Shown piece by piece: positions 1-8,913 of a DNA stretch of 64,000 nucleotides. Numbering within the stretch: the stretch's first letter is position 1; every line of letters begins with the position of its first letter. Position numbers and translations under genes: made by a program. Location: assembly GCF_018282095.1 (NCBI RefSeq), contig NZ_CP074126.1, positions 3,142,341-3,206,340 on the forward strand, written 5' to 3'. Origin of the DNA: Pseudovibrio brasiliensis. Lineage in GTDB: Bacteria; Pseudomonadota; Alphaproteobacteria; Rhizobiales; Stappiaceae. The notes beneath the pieces are model-generated. The model was not told the origin of the DNA. It was given only the letters and a program-made list of their open reading frames with translations, and made no database searches.

Positions 1-442
1 GGGTGTGAACGGGATGGAGCATTGCAGTTTGGGGTAGTAGTTTCCGCCTGCACGATGGAAGGCGTCAGCCCACGCATAATCGAAGACGTACTCGCCCTGA
101 CTGTGGCTCTTAGCATAAGTCGGAACCGCGGCGATGGGTTTGCCGTCTTGCTCCCACCAGATGTGCTGAGGGATCCAGCCTGCTTCCCACCCAACGCATT
201 TGCTTTCTTCCAGTGCCTGTAAAAAGGCATGTGAAAGCATGGGGTTAAACTCAGAAACTTGAGAGTTTGATTCAGTTTCCGGGTTTGGGTTGGATTGGGT
301 CGTTTCAGATGAATCGATCCAATCCTGCTGGTCATAAAGGATCGGCGGTGTGCCGGGATTTGCCAGTGCGTCCCAATCCATGCTGGGGATCTCATCCAGA
401 GAGGAGAGGACTTTCAGAATGGGTGATGGTGGTACTGACAAA
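1..442 (-). CDS. DUF482/peptidogalycan biosynthesis acyltransferase (GNAT/FemAB-like), N-terminal part
   Basis: The reading frame enters from the left edge of the window, so only the first ~147 residues are present. The visible part carries SHAFLQALEES, the WIPQHIWWEQDGKPIAAVPTY stretch (split here as WIPQHIW and IAAVPTYAKSHS) and EYVFDYAWADAF followed by YYPKLQ, which together match the start of the DUF482 (Pfam Peptidogalycan_BS) family. These proteins have a GNAT/FemAB-type fold and are widespread in alphaproteobacteria; their substrate is not established. The first ~50 residues are low-complexity and Ser/Pro-rich. The start is probably TTG at 442, with AGGA about 10 bases upstream; no ATG fits. 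It follows the GDPD gene by 10 bases, so they are likely co-transcribed. Confidence 0.75.
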
Positions 443-452
443 TCGATAGATC

Positions 453-1220
453 CTAGAGGGGCTCTTTGTCCGGATTGAAGCCTTCGAAAACGATCTGGTC
501 CGCATGCTTGGCAGCATTGAGACGGTCTTCTTTGGTTCTGACGGTCCATGTCATCACCGGCAGGCCATAAAACTCACGCAGGAAGCTTGGGCCGTCTGCT
601 GGCAGATCTTTCACAAAGAATGAAACGAAGTGCGGGTCAGTGCCAGCCATATGCACCATCCAGGAAATCTTCTCGATTTCGTGCTCTGTCAGGTTCAGGT
701 GATCGTTTTCGCTCAGCGTGGTCATGGAGATGCAGCCGCGCGGAATTTGTGGTGCAACGTCCTTCATGGTCCGAAGCATCTTCGGGTCGAAGGATTTTAT
801 TGCTGCCGGGCCTTTATAATCGCTGAGGATTTTGGCGATGGTTTTAATGAACTCATCCTGACCTTCTGGACGGTTCAGGGTTTTGATTTCAATAACCAGT
901 GGCACTTTGCCGTCAACCAGCTCCAGCAGTTCCTGCAGGGTCCAGATTGGATCGTCAGAGCCACGCATAGACAGCTTGCGAAGGTCAGCCAGATCGAAGT
1001 CGATCACGTTGCCTTCGCCATGGGTGAGGCGCTCAAGGTTTGGATCGTGGAACACGATGACCTGGCCGTCCTTGGTCTCCTGCAGGTCAACCTCAATGGC
1101 GAAGTTGTTCTCTACAGCAGCTTTGACTGCGGACGGGGTGTTTTCAAGAATGCCTGCTTCTTTGTTATGGAAGCCGCGGTGAGCGATCGGACGGGCGGTG
1201 AGCCAGGAAAGATCTTGCAT
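453..1220 (-). CDS. glycerophosphodiester phosphodiesterase family protein
   Basis: This is a cytoplasmic-type GDPD (UgpQ-like) of about 255 residues that would hydrolyse glycerophosphodiesters to glycerol-3-phosphate and an alcohol. Near the N terminus it has IAHRGFHN (catalytic His and Arg), ENTPSA, and EVDLQETKDGQVIVFHD, which supplies the metal-binding Glu/Asp and the second catalytic His. There is no signal peptide. I prefer ATG 1220 (MQDLSWLTARPIAHRG), where homologues usually begin; a TTG at 1244 would add eight residues but has no ribosome binding site. It lies downstream of ridA in the same direction. Confidence 0.88.
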   Translation of the reverse strand: MQDLSWLTARPIAHRGFHNKEAGILENTPSAVKAAVENNFAIEVDLQETKDGQVIVFHDPNLERLTHGEGNVIDFDLADLRKLSMRGSDDPIWTLQELLELVDGKVPLVIEIKTLNRPEGQDEFIKTIAKILSDYKGPAAIKSFDPKMLRTMKDVAPQIPRGCISMTTLSENDHLNLTEHEIEKISWMVHMAGTDPHFVSFFVKDLPADGPSFLREFYGLPVMTWTVRTKEDRLNAAKHADQIVFEGFNPDKEPL

Positions 1221-1276
1221 GGATTTTCGAAACTGCTTCTTCAATAAAAGGAGATGTGTTCTGCGGACAGAACGGA

Positions 1277-1744
1277 TTAGTCGGCAATTTCGAAAATTGC
1301 TTCGATCTCAACGGCAGCGTTGAAAGGCAAGGAGCCAGCGCTGACAGCGGAGCGTGCGTGACGGCCAGCATCACCCATTGCTGCAACCATGAAATCAGAT
1401 GCGCCATTGATGACTTTAGGCTGATCGCCAAAATCGCCATTGGAGTTGACGAAGCCAACGATTTTGACGAGGCGGATGACTTTGGACAGGTCGCCAGTTG
1501 CCGCTTTTGCCTGTGCCAGCAGATTGATTGCGCAAAGGCGTGCAGCTTCCACACCATCTTCAATGCTCAGATCTGCGCCAACCTTGCCAACTTTTGCGAT
1601 CTTGCCGTCCTGCATTGGCAGCTGGCCAGAGATGAAAAGCTGGTTTCCGGTTTTTACGAAAGGCACGTAATTGGCAGCAGGTGCAGCAGCTTCCGGCAGT
1701 GTGACGCCAAGCTTTTCTAGGTTTTGCTGGATTGTGTCAGACAT
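1277..1744 (-). CDS. RidA family (YjgF/YER057c/UK114) enamine/imine deaminase-like protein
   Basis: This 155-residue protein belongs to the RidA superfamily, small trimeric proteins that hydrolyse reactive enamine/imine intermediates released by PLP enzymes. Visible signatures are LFISGQLPMQDGK, ARLCAINLLAQ, and the C-terminal HARSAVSAGSLPFNAAVEIE, whose Arg (about residue 131) matches the substrate-binding Arg of active RidA. It is the longer (~150 aa) subgroup rather than canonical E. coli RidA, so the exact substrate is uncertain. ATG 1744 is chosen because GGAGGG sits 8 bases upstream; the frame remains open to 1798 without a second ribosome binding site. Confidence 0.9.
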   Translation of the reverse strand: MSDTIQQNLEKLGVTLPEAAAPAANYVPFVKTGNQLFISGQLPMQDGKIAKVGKVGADLSIEDGVEAARLCAINLLAQAKAATGDLSKVIRLVKIVGFVNSNGDFGDQPKVINGASDFMVAAMGDAGRHARSAVSAGSLPFNAAVEIEAIFEIAD

Positions 1745-2052
1745 TCGGCTTTCCCTCCGGTTCGGAATGTTCTTTTGCAATAAGTGATGCAATTCCACGA
1801 AAACTCAAGAGTTTATCTCTTCACGAAGCCGTGGTTTGCAAGGTGATGCGCAGACTCACATTAGAATCACCAGAGTTGCAAGGGTGCATGGCGCGTTGTC
1901 TACGTGGGAAACGTGTATCCAATTTGAAAGATTTACCCTAGCTCTGATTTCCTTGGCGGAATGTTTGCGTTGGTACTGGCGTTTATGCACTCTTTGGAGA
2001 TGGAAGAGAGGCATGCCCACGTGTCTTTTGTTCCGACATGATCGGAGGTTTT

Positions 2053-2997
2053 ATGCTGAAACTACGCTTCAGACACGGATCGGGGAGGCTTGCTCTTCCC
2101 GCAATTGCTGGGTCTTCTCTCTCCCTCTGCTTTCTTCTAACTCCCTCCACTGGCCATGCTGCCGACCTCCAACCTCACCGCGCCGTTTATGACATGAGAC
2201 TTTCCAGTGCCCAGAGTGGTGCGGATATCGCTGATGTGAATGGGCGTATGGTCTATGAGCTTTCCGGCTCAGTCTGTGACGGCTTTAATGTGGATCTGCG
2301 GTTTGTGGTGATGAGCATTGATGAGGAAGGGGAGGAAACGGTCACCGACCTTCGCAGTTCCTACTTCGAAGCACCGGATAACTCTCAACTCTCCTTTACT
2401 TACCAGACGTTCATTGGTGATTTTCTGGCGGAGCAGGCGCAGGGTAAAGCAGAGCACCAAAGTTCCAAGGTGGATGTGGATCTGAGTGGTCCGGACGGCA
2501 AGTCGCTGAGCTTTGACGGGTCTATCATGTTCCCTCTGCAACACCTTCACAGTGTGATTGATGGTGCTACTCTTGGAAAGCACTTCATGGTTTCCAAGCT
2601 GTATGATGGTAGTGTGACCGGCGAGCAGTTGTTTGAGGCGACCACTATTGTGGGGCGCAAGCTGGCTGATCCGTTGGATCAGCGGTCTGATCAGATTTCT
2701 CTGCCCAAGGCATTAGGCGCCGCTGATGCATGGCCGGTTTCCATTGCCTATTTCAACCTGAGTGATGGTGTGCGTGGTGAACGGGCGCCTGACTATCAAA
2801 TGCATACGGTTTTGCACGAGAACGGCGTTTCCAGAAGCATGAACCTGAACTACGGCGTGTTTGAGCTGGAAGGGGCTTTGGTTGAGCTTGAGTTGAAACC
2901 TATGATACCTGCAAGCACCTGCGGCAGTTCTGTTGCTTTGGAAGAAGAGGTGAGCGTGCCGTTTGATGGTAGGCTCAAGAAAGAGCAGCTGCGCTGA
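2053..2997 (+). CDS. eipB: EipB/DUF1849 family cell envelope integrity protein
   Basis: A 314-residue periplasmic protein. It begins with a basic stretch and hydrophobic core ending in GHA|AD, a classic Sec signal peptide. The mature part starts LQPHRAVYDMRL and contains a long beta-rich region typical of DUF1849. In Brucella this family (EipB) is a periplasmic spiral beta-barrel needed for envelope integrity, with a conserved disulfide. Two Cys residues, one in SGSVCDGF and one in IPASTCGSS near the C terminus, fit that disulfide. ATG 2053 follows GGAGG by four bases; ATG 2038 has no binding site. It is divergent from ridA and convergent with dinB. Confidence 0.88.
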   Translation: MLKLRFRHGSGRLALPAIAGSSLSLCFLLTPSTGHAADLQPHRAVYDMRLSSAQSGADIADVNGRMVYELSGSVCDGFNVDLRFVVMSIDEEGEETVTDLRSSYFEAPDNSQLSFTYQTFIGDFLAEQAQGKAEHQSSKVDVDLSGPDGKSLSFDGSIMFPLQHLHSVIDGATLGKHFMVSKLYDGSVTGEQLFEATTIVGRKLADPLDQRSDQISLPKALGAADAWPVSIAYFNLSDGVRGERAPDYQMHTVLHENGVSRSMNLNYGVFELEGALVELELKPMIPASTCGSSVALEEEVSVPFDGRLKKEQLR

Positions 2998-2999
2998 GG

Positions 3000-4298
3000 C
3001 TATCTCTTATCCGGCGTTTTGATGGATCTGCCGAGGGAGACGACTGAGCTATCTTTGAACTTTCCGCGTAAAGCATCCATTGCGCGTTCAGCTTTGGCGC
3101 GTTTTCCTGCTTGTTCATCCAGCAGGTCTTCCGGGTCGGCCTGATCGGCAGGGCCCAGATCCCCAATCCCGACACCAATGAGACGGAAGCGCAATTTGCC
3201 GTCGGCAACGTTGTGGAGCAGGTCGTCTGCTGTGCGGAAGATCTTGTCGGCAAGCTGCGTCGGGTCGTGCAGCATGCGGGAGCGGGTGATGGTTTTGAAG
3301 TCCGCTGTCTTGAGCTTAAGTGTGACAGATCTGCCGGACTTCTCCGCTTTTTTGGTGCGGTAAGAGACTTTCTCTGTCAGGGCCCACAGGCTCTTGGAAA
3401 GCTGAGTGACGTCTGAGATGTCGGTGTTGAACGTTGTCTCGCCGCTGATGCTCTTGGCGCCGCGGTTGGAGGAGACGTTCCGATCGTCCTCGCCCTGGCA
3501 CAGCTTTGCCAGACGCAAACCCATGGCGCCGTACTTGCGGGCGAGGTCGGTTGGGTCTTTTTGCTGGAGCTGGCCGATTGTTCTGATGCCGTCGCGCTCC
3601 AGTTTGGCCTGAAACACTTTGCCAACGCCCCAAATGACGCTGGTTGGTTGCTTGGCCAGAAACTCCTTCTTCTCCACGTCTCCAATCACCGAGAAGCCGC
3701 GGGGCTTGTCTAGGTCTGAGGCAATCTTGGCGAGGAACTTGTTGGGGGCAAGGCCTACGGAGACGGACAGTCTCAGCTCTTTCTGGATCTTGATCGCGAA
3801 CTGTACGAGCAGTTCTGCCGGTGTCGCGCCGTGGAGTTTTTGTGTGCCGGAGAGGTCTAGGAAGGCTTCGTCAATGGAAAGGGGCTCTACCAAAGGGGTG
3901 AGTTTTTCCATCTCTTCCCGGATTTGTCTGCCGACCTGTGAGTAGAGGTCCATACGCGGTTTGATGACCACTGCGTCCGGGCAGAGCTCTCGTGCTTTGA
4001 ACATGGGCATGGCGGAGCGGACGCCGTAGATGCGGGCGATGTAGCAAGCGGCGGAGACGACACCCCGTTGACCACCGCCGACGATGACGGGCCGGTCTGC
4101 TAGTTCAGGGTTTTCGCGCTTTTCGACAGAGGCGTAGAATGCATCACAGTCGATGTGAGCGATTTCGAGGGTGTCCAGTTCTGCATGGGCGACGATGCGC
4201 GGGCTGCCGCATTTGGGGCATCGCGTCAGGTCTGCGCGGAATCTGTGTGAGCAGTCCCGGCAGAGTGCTTTGAGAGGTGTGGTGGCCTCAGTCGCCAT
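3000..4298 (-). CDS. dinB: DNA polymerase IV with N-terminal zinc ribbon
   Basis: A Y-family translesion polymerase of 432 residues. The palm carries [12 protein letters not shown] (residues 48-59, metal-binding Asp) and SIDEAF (141-146, catalytic Asp/Glu). This is followed by the thumb region with [14 protein letters not shown] and the little-finger domain. It is longer than E. coli DinB (351 aa) because of an N-terminal CxxC-CxxC module (Cys 13, 16, 27, 30) that looks like a C4 zinc ribbon, and a longer charged C-terminal tail. Many alphaproteobacterial DinB proteins have this extra ribbon. It should act in error-prone bypass and alkylation tolerance. It ends 2 bases from the eipB stop, convergently. 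Confidence 0.95.
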   Translation of the reverse strand: MATEATTPLKALCRDCSHRFRADLTRCPKCGSPRIVAHAELDTLEIAHIDCDAFYASVEKRENPELADRPVIVGGGQRGVVSAACYIARIYGVRSAMPMFKARELCPDAVVIKPRMDLYSQVGRQIREEMEKLTPLVEPLSIDEAFLDLSGTQKLHGATPAELLVQFAIKIQKELRLSVSVGLAPNKFLAKIASDLDKPRGFSVIGDVEKKEFLAKQPTSVIWGVGKVFQAKLERDGIRTIGQLQQKDPTDLARKYGAMGLRLAKLCQGEDDRNVSSNRGAKSISGETTFNTDISDVTQLSKSLWALTEKVSYRTKKAEKSGRSVTLKLKTADFKTITRSRMLHDPTQLADKIFRTADDLLHNVADGKLRFRLIGVGIGDLGPADQADPEDLLDEQAGKRAKAERAMDALRGKFKDSSVVSLGRSIKTPDKR

Positions 4299-4353
4299 GA
4301 AGTCAGAGCTCCGATCAATTGCAGCTTTCTCGTGGACAGGGCTTTAGCATGAA

Positions 4354-4773
4354 CTACTCGTCAGTCTCCCATGAAATCCGTGCGCCAGCCACATAAAACA
4401 CAGAGCTGCGCATCTGGTCTTTGTCCCATTCCTCAATAGTCCAGTCTTTTGAATTCACCGGATCGAAATTGAGAAAGAACTTGTCCTGCAAAAACATGCC
4501 GACAATGGGGTGCTTTATGACGGTGTTGGAGCTGTCGCTTGGTTCTTTCAGATTGAACTCGACGCTCTCTTCCACCTTGATCCGCAATGTGCTGAGCGAG
4601 TCTTGTGGAGCTGCTGCCGGGCGCTGGCAGTCGTGGGCGGCAAACTCCAGCGTCACAGCGCCGGGGCCATCTGCTTTTCCTGAAGTGAACAGGGCGCTGC
4701 GCAATACGGCCCCGTTTAAATGTCCAAAACGCTCCAGAAAATACTGGAGCGACGTGCTTGAAAGGTGTTCCAC
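4354..4773 (-). CDS. hypothetical protein, 139 aa
   Basis: I do not recognise a family. The product is a soluble, acidic, mixed alpha/beta protein with no signal peptide or membrane segment. The start is GTG at 4773, with only a weak AGAGAA-type binding site. It sits between the HAD hydrolase (ends 4821) and dinB (starts 4298), all on the minus strand, and the reading frame has codon use like its neighbours. The coding call rests on length, position and absence of a better frame. Confidence 0.6.
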   Translation of the reverse strand: MEHLSSTSLQYFLERFGHLNGAVLRSALFTSGKADGPGAVTLEFAAHDCQRPAAAPQDSLSTLRIKVEESVEFNLKEPSDSSNTVIKHPIVGMFLQDKFFLNFDPVNSKDWTIEEWDKDQMRSSVFYVAGARISWETDE

Positions 4774-4820
4774 GCTTGGGTTCTCTGGGTTGGTGAAAGG
4801 TTCACTTGCAGCCTGAGACC

Positions 4821-5501
4821 TTACTTTACAGCAGCGACCAACAAATTTTCAATAAAGTCGCCGGTTTCTTTCCAGCAATTGCTTTTGAGTACCACGTTGG
4901 GCAGGTCGCTGGATGTTGCGTAGAAGCGTGGATCGGCGATGAAATGCACCAGCTGGACGTGTGGTGTGCTTTTGCCGACCGAGAGGATGTTGGTTGGGCT
5001 GTCATCTATAAAGATGACTGGGTGATGGGTGCGCTCGGCGCACAGAGCCGCAACAGCACCGCCTTTGGGGCCGTCATTGGTCACAAGCGGGTAGCCCATG
5101 CCGAGGCTCTTCAAGAGGTTCTCGCGGGCAGGTTTGTTGTGGGTGCCGGGCAGGTTGGTCAGGATGACGATGTCACAGAGTTTCGACAGGCGCTCTAGCT
5201 GTTCAGCCGCATGAGGTACGGCTTCTTGTCTGCCGACCTTGCTTTCAAAGAAGTCGTGAATGATGGCCATGCAGGCATCATCAGAAAGGTTTTCGCCGGA
5301 CCGGGTGTAGACCATGTTGGCTTTTAGGCGATAGGCGGTTTCCTTGAAGGAGATGCCGTTGTCAGCCATGAAGCGTTCAAGGTGTGGGATGAACTGCAGG
5401 AGCACCTCATCCACGTCGCAGATGAGGAGAGGGTGGGCGCGTTTCTCGATCAGGCTGATCTGCTGCAATGTGCTCGCGCTTGCTGTGCTAATGGTGGGCA
5501 A
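4821..5501 (-). CDS. HAD family hydrolase
   Basis: A haloacid-dehalogenase superfamily phosphohydrolase of about 226 residues. Motif I is LLICDVDEVLLQF, with the nucleophile and general acid/base Asp pair DxD. Motif II is VILTNLPG, and motif IV is FIDDSPTN, providing the metal-binding acidic pair. A four-helix cap domain lies between motifs I and II. The substrate is not predictable. Several TTG starts exist (5522, 5510, 5501); TTG 5501 has GGAGG at ten bases and is preferred. The start lies inside the end of the DUF3572 gene, so the two are translationally coupled and probably act in the same process. Confidence 0.85.
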   Translation of the reverse strand: MPTISTASASTLQQISLIEKRAHPLLICDVDEVLLQFIPHLERFMADNGISFKETAYRLKANMVYTRSGENLSDDACMAIIHDFFESKVGRQEAVPHAAEQLERLSKLCDIVILTNLPGTHNKPARENLLKSLGMGYPLVTNDGPKGGAVAALCAERTHHPVIFIDDSPTNILSVGKSTPHVQLVHFIADPRFYATSSDLPNVVLKSNCWKETGDFIENLLVAAVK

Positions 5502-5793
5502 AGTAATCAACGCCTCCGGCAAGTTTCAGGTGAGCGGCTGCAATCATCGTTGGGCGAATGCCAGCGCTTTCCGTATAGGCCAGCAAGAGCTGCTCGTCCT
5601 GCATTAAAAATTCCAGAACCCCTGCGAGGAAGCCCGGCTCGGCTGCCGCATCGCGAATCTCCTGAGGTCCAATCCCGGCTAAAGATAGGAAGCGGCCGAG
5701 CTGTTCCGGGTCGCTGCTGAGAAATGATAGGGCACCAATTGCAATTTCCTGTGCAGTATCTTCGGTCAAACTGCCGGTTTTGCCTAAATTCAT
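5488..5793 (-). CDS. DUF3572 family protein
   Basis: A 101-residue all-helical cytoplasmic protein matching the alphaproteobacterial DUF3572 family: an AxEIAIGALSFL-type first helix, FLSLAGIGPQEIR, and FLAGVLEFL followed by DEQLLLAY. Function is unknown. AAGG lies nine bases before ATG 5793. Its 3' end overlaps the start of the HAD hydrolase gene. It is divergent from divK. Confidence 0.85.
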   Translation of the reverse strand: MNLGKTGSLTEDTAQEIAIGALSFLSSDPEQLGRFLSLAGIGPQEIRDAAAEPGFLAGVLEFLMQDEQLLLAYTESAGIRPTMIAAAHLKLAGGVDYFAHH

Positions 5794-5946
5794 TGGTGTT
5801 TGCCTTTCTGAAACGAATCCGAATTAACTATGTAGCAGGAAATTTAGTGTGGGACTTGTTCCAATGCCAGTCGCAGGGCGGCTGCACCACACCTTTATTT
5901 ATGGCTAAACCATTTTTGGGGCAGCATTCTGTGCAGGACTGAACTG

Positions 5947-6318
5947 ATGCAAAAGACCGTGCTGATTGTTGAAGACAACGAACTCAACATGAAGCTGTTT
6001 AACGATCTGCTTGAGGCTCATGGCTACGCGACCTTGCAATCTCGCAATGGGATGGAGGCGCTTGAGCTTGCTCGTGCACATAAACCGGATCTGATCCTGA
6101 TGGATATTCAATTGCCTGAAGTTTCGGGGCTTGAAGTGACCAAATGGATCAAAGAGGATGATGAGCTGAAGATCATACCTGTGATCGCGGTAACGGCTTT
6201 TGCCATGAAGGGCGACGAGGAGCGCATCCGTCAGGGTGGATGTGAGGCATATATCTCCAAGCCAATCTCCGTGGGTAATTTCCTTGAGACCGTTTCAGGC
6301 TTCTTGCAGGACACATAA
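5947..6318 (+). CDS. divK: single-domain response regulator DivK
   Basis: A 123-residue stand-alone receiver domain. The acidic pocket is [10 protein letters not shown] (Asp/Glu near residues 9-10), the phospho-acceptor is in [10 protein letters not shown] (Asp about residue 53), followed by the conserved Thr in [11 protein letters not shown] and Lys in YISKPIS. The sequence is that of DivK, the essential cell-cycle regulator that is phosphorylated by PleC/DivJ and modulates DivL-CckA-CtrA. AGGA lies eight bases before the ATG. In many relatives divK is followed by pleD and rpmG in the same direction; here pleD is absent, a roughly 960-bp gap follows, and rpmG is inverted. Confidence 0.93.
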   Translation: MQKTVLIVEDNELNMKLFNDLLEAHGYATLQSRNGMEALELARAHKPDLILMDIQLPEVSGLEVTKWIKEDDELKIIPVIAVTAFAMKGDEERIRQGGCEAYISKPISVGNFLETVSGFLQDT

Positions 6319-7221
6319 AACAACCGTGATTATTTTTGATTGTGGTTAATTGGTAAATTGTGTTCAGCTAGAAGTTGCAGGTTACCAAATCATCGGGAAG
6401 CAACGCTTTAGTATTCTGCTTGAGATTGTCAGTTTTCACTGGATGAAAGACTCACATCAAAAGTCGTAGGTCTTTGAAACTAGATGAAATCACCGAGTGA
6501 GTCTTGCGGGAACTGCAGGGTTTCTGTGCAGTTGCCTCTTGAAAAACGGCGGTTTCTTTCCTTTTGTTGTGTATAGGTCAAGAATCCCCTCCATTTTCAG
6601 GAGCGCAATTACCTTAAAGCTTTACTAAAGTCGTAAATGTTGCGATGGTGATATACGATATCATCTGCTTCATGAAATTAATGACTGCAAGATCGCAGTA
6701 TTGGCTCTTGGTTGATTGAACAAATCCCAGCAATACTGCCAGATAGACTCCCTACGGAGCGCTCAGGTCCGCCGCATCTCCTGGGTCCGTGGGGTTGGCC
6801 GGCGAGTAAACGGGTTCTGAGTGGCCTCCTCGTGTCATCCGGTTCTCGCCGGCCACCAATTCTCTTCCCTATCAAAAGAATGAGACATTGCTGTGCGCAG
6901 GGCTGTATTCGCCTGCGCGGATGAGATGGTGTGTGGTGAGAGCAAGGTGGGCTTTAAGGTGGTGTGATCCGTCATTCAGTCTGGGGCAGTTCGTTATGTG
7001 TCAAAGTTTTTGGTAAGGCCAATTCTCTTTGAAATTGAAGCGGAAATGACCGTGTTGACGGGACTATACTCAGTCAAGATCCTCTTGTGTGAGGAAATGT
7101 TGTCTATCCCTGACAATTGAGTGAGGCGGCGCAGGAGAGCTCGAGCAGGTGGGGTGCTTTTACTCCTGAAAACCATTGTTTTAAGAAGGGTGTTCCGCCT
7201 GATTGTAGGTGCTGCGCATGC
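6319..7221. other. gene-free interval between divK and rpmG
   Basis: About 900 bases lack any open frame with a plausible start, binding site and composition. The interval contains the structured RNA candidate at 6740-6870 and otherwise looks like AT-rich intergenic DNA. In related genomes this position is occupied by pleD, so a deletion or rearrangement is likely. I see no recognisable remnant of a GGDEF domain. Confidence 0.6.
6740..6870 (+). ncRNA. candidate structured small RNA (two adjacent stems; strand uncertain)
   Basis: Two neighbouring inverted repeats are visible. The first pairs CCCTACGGA (6750-6758) with TCCGTGGGG (6786-6794), nine pairs with one G-U, and contains an inner CAGG/CCTG pair. 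The second pairs TGGCCGGCGAG (6796-6806) perfectly with CTCGCCGGCCA (6845-6855). The 38-base loop of the second carries CCTCCT (6825-6830), which is an anti-Shine-Dalgarno sequence when transcribed on the + strand, as in several alphaproteobacterial regulatory sRNAs. There is no match I recognise to 6S, SRP, RNase P or tmRNA. The strand and ends are guesses. Confidence 0.35.
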
Positions 7222-7256
7222 AAAAAAGGCGCTTGCAAAATGCAAACGCCTTTTTT
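7222..7256 (-). terminator. bidirectional intrinsic terminator downstream of rpmG
   Basis: GGCGCTTGCA/TGCAAACGCC form a strong hairpin around a short AT loop, flanked by six A residues on the left and six T residues on the right. It therefore works on both strands. It lies 24 bases after the rpmG stop. Confidence 0.85.
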
Positions 7257-7279
7257 GAAAATTCAGCTGAAGCCAAGAC

Positions 7280-7447
7280 TTACTTGATCTTGGTTTCTTT
7301 GAACTCAACGTGCTTCTTTACGACTGGGTCGTACTTACGCTTCACCATTTTTTCGGTCATGGTGCGGGAGTTCTTTTTGGTCACGTAGAAGTAGCCGGTG
7401 TCCGCAGTGGACTGCAGCTTGATCTTAATGGTGGTCGCCTTGGCCAT
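7280..7447 (-). CDS. rpmG: 50S ribosomal protein L33
   Basis: A 55-residue basic protein beginning [20 protein letters not shown], followed by [14 protein letters not shown] and ending [12 protein letters not shown], which is ribosomal protein L33 of the large subunit. It is the Cys-free type lacking the CxxC zinc pairs, expected for zinc-independent ribosomes. The gene is short but the protein sequence is unmistakable. It lies downstream of the MFS gene with a 160-base leader containing a GC-rich hairpin, and has its own terminator. Confidence 0.97.
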   Translation of the reverse strand: MAKATTIKIKLQSTADTGYFYVTKKNSRTMTEKMVKRKYDPVVKKHVEFKETKIK

Positions 7448-7510
7448 CGCTAAGGATCCTGTCTGTTTTCGGCCTTTTGAAAGTGGCCGGTTGTTTTGTT
7501 TGTCCCGGTG

Positions 7511-7543
7511 GCACCCTCACACCTTCGCTTCGGGGTAGGGTGC
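7511..7543 (-). terminator. GC-rich stem-loop between the MFS gene and rpmG
   Basis: GCACCCT (7511-7517) pairs with AGGGTGC (7537-7543) around a GC-rich loop. It may be the terminator of the MFS transporter gene or a leader structure in the rpmG transcript. No long T run follows, so termination is not certain. Confidence 0.4.
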
Positions 7544-7609
7544 GCTTCCGGTGAAACTTTGGGAATTCAGCGCGCACATTACTAATCACAGGGCTAAAGT
7601 CAAGATGCA

Positions 7610-8791
7610 TTAGCGGGCTGCGCCCAGTCTTGTCCCCCTTATCAGGCATATAATTACGTATGCGCCCAAGAATCCTGCAAATACCAGTGGTAGTCCATCG
7701 GCACCCCACGTGGAAAGAGCAAGACCCGTAGAGGCAGGTCCGACTAATTGTCCAATGGAATACATGAGGACAAAGGCCGCATTTGCGGATGCCAGATTGG
7801 CGCCGTCAAAGCGTGCGCCCAGATGAGTAAGGCCGACTGTGTAGAGACCTGCGACCACGCCGCCCCAGACGAAGAGAAGGGCGCAAATGCCATAGAAACT
7901 GCCGGATAGCGGGATCATGAGTAGGGCGCCAATAACGCCAAATGCACCGCAATAGATGAGCAGGTGACGTCGGTTCATACGGTCCGACAGCATGCCCAGA
8001 GGGATCTGTAGCACCATGTTGCCGGCGGCCATTGCGGAGACGAGTAGGGTGGCTGTTTCTGCTGTCAGGCCGATCTTGAGGCCGAACAGTGGGAGCAGGG
8101 AGATGCCGGATTGTTCCACAGCACCAAAGACAAAACCGGCTAGCGTAGCCGCTGGAGCTATCCACAAAAAGGCGTAGAGCTTTGAAGTTGCTTCGCTTTC
8201 GATTCTCGGTGCAGCATTGAAACCGATGAGGACAGGCAAGGCGGCAATGATGATGCCAGCGCCTGCCAGAAGGAATGGAAGTGCGCCTGTCGTGCCTGCA
8301 TAGGCGAGTACCAGTGGACCTGAGGCAAAGCCCAGAGCCAGCACCGTCGCATAAACGCCCATCAGGAAGCCTCTGTGCTTGGACGGGGCTAGGGCGTTGA
8401 TCCAGAACTCTGAGAGAATGAAGGCAGAGGTGGTTGCGCCATGGAACAGCAGGCGCAGTGGGAACCATGCCCAGAAGTTTTCAAGCACAAAGAAGAAGGG
8501 CAGTGAGAAACCTGCAACCAACAAGCTGATCAGAAGGGCCTGAGGCGTGCCCAGCTTACGGGCAAGATACGGACCGACTGGTGTGGCGACAATTGAAGCA
8601 ACGCCGGAGAAGGCGGTGTTGATGCCGATCCAGGTGTCACTGATGCCGCGATACTCAAGCGTGAGTGCCAGAAGGGGAAGGCTTGCGGACAGGGAAAGGC
8701 CAACGGCGGTAATCGCTGCGATGGCGGCAATGATGCCACGGATCTGTCTGGGGGAGAGGGAGCTGGCTAGCGTGCCCGATAACTGAACCAT
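7610..8791 (-). CDS. MFS transporter
   Basis: A 393-residue inner-membrane carrier with about 12 hydrophobic segments, of the drug/sugar-efflux MFS type. The loop after helix 2 carries GPYLARKLGTPQ, a diverged version of the MFS signature with a central basic stretch, and the second half has GMLSDRMNRRHLL, the equivalent loop between helices 8 and 9. The substrate cannot be inferred. It lies between the NUDIX hydrolase and rpmG in the conserved alphaproteobacterial rpmG - MFS - NUDIX - DUF983 - rnr order. Confidence 0.88.
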   Translation of the reverse strand: MVQLSGTLASSLSPRQIRGIIAAIAAITAVGLSLSASLPLLALTLEYRGISDTWIGINTAFSGVASIVATPVGPYLARKLGTPQALLISLLVAGFSLPFFFVLENFWAWFPLRLLFHGATTSAFILSEFWINALAPSKHRGFLMGVYATVLALGFASGPLVLAYAGTTGALPFLLAGAGIIIAALPVLIGFNAAPRIESEATSKLYAFLWIAPAATLAGFVFGAVEQSGISLLPLFGLKIGLTAETATLLVSAMAAGNMVLQIPLGMLSDRMNRRHLLIYCGAFGVIGALLMIPLSGSFYGICALLFVWGGVVAGLYTVGLTHLGARFDGANLASANAAFVLMYSIGQLVGPASTGLALSTWGADGLPLVFAGFLGAYVIICLIRGTRLGAAR

Positions 8792-8913
8792 TTACACAAC
8801 TGTATTCTGAGCTCGATACGAGCAAGTGTCTAAATGCTTCTATCAGGAAAAGTGCAAGGCGCAACACATAGTATCGTGGTGATATATGTTTGTTGCGCCT
8901 TGGGTATTTTAAA

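Noticed and set aside
6797-6858. A tRNA-like acceptor stem ending in ACCA within the structured RNA candidate
   Set aside because: There is no T-loop, anticodon arm or correct length; the CCA appears coincidental in a longer hairpin.
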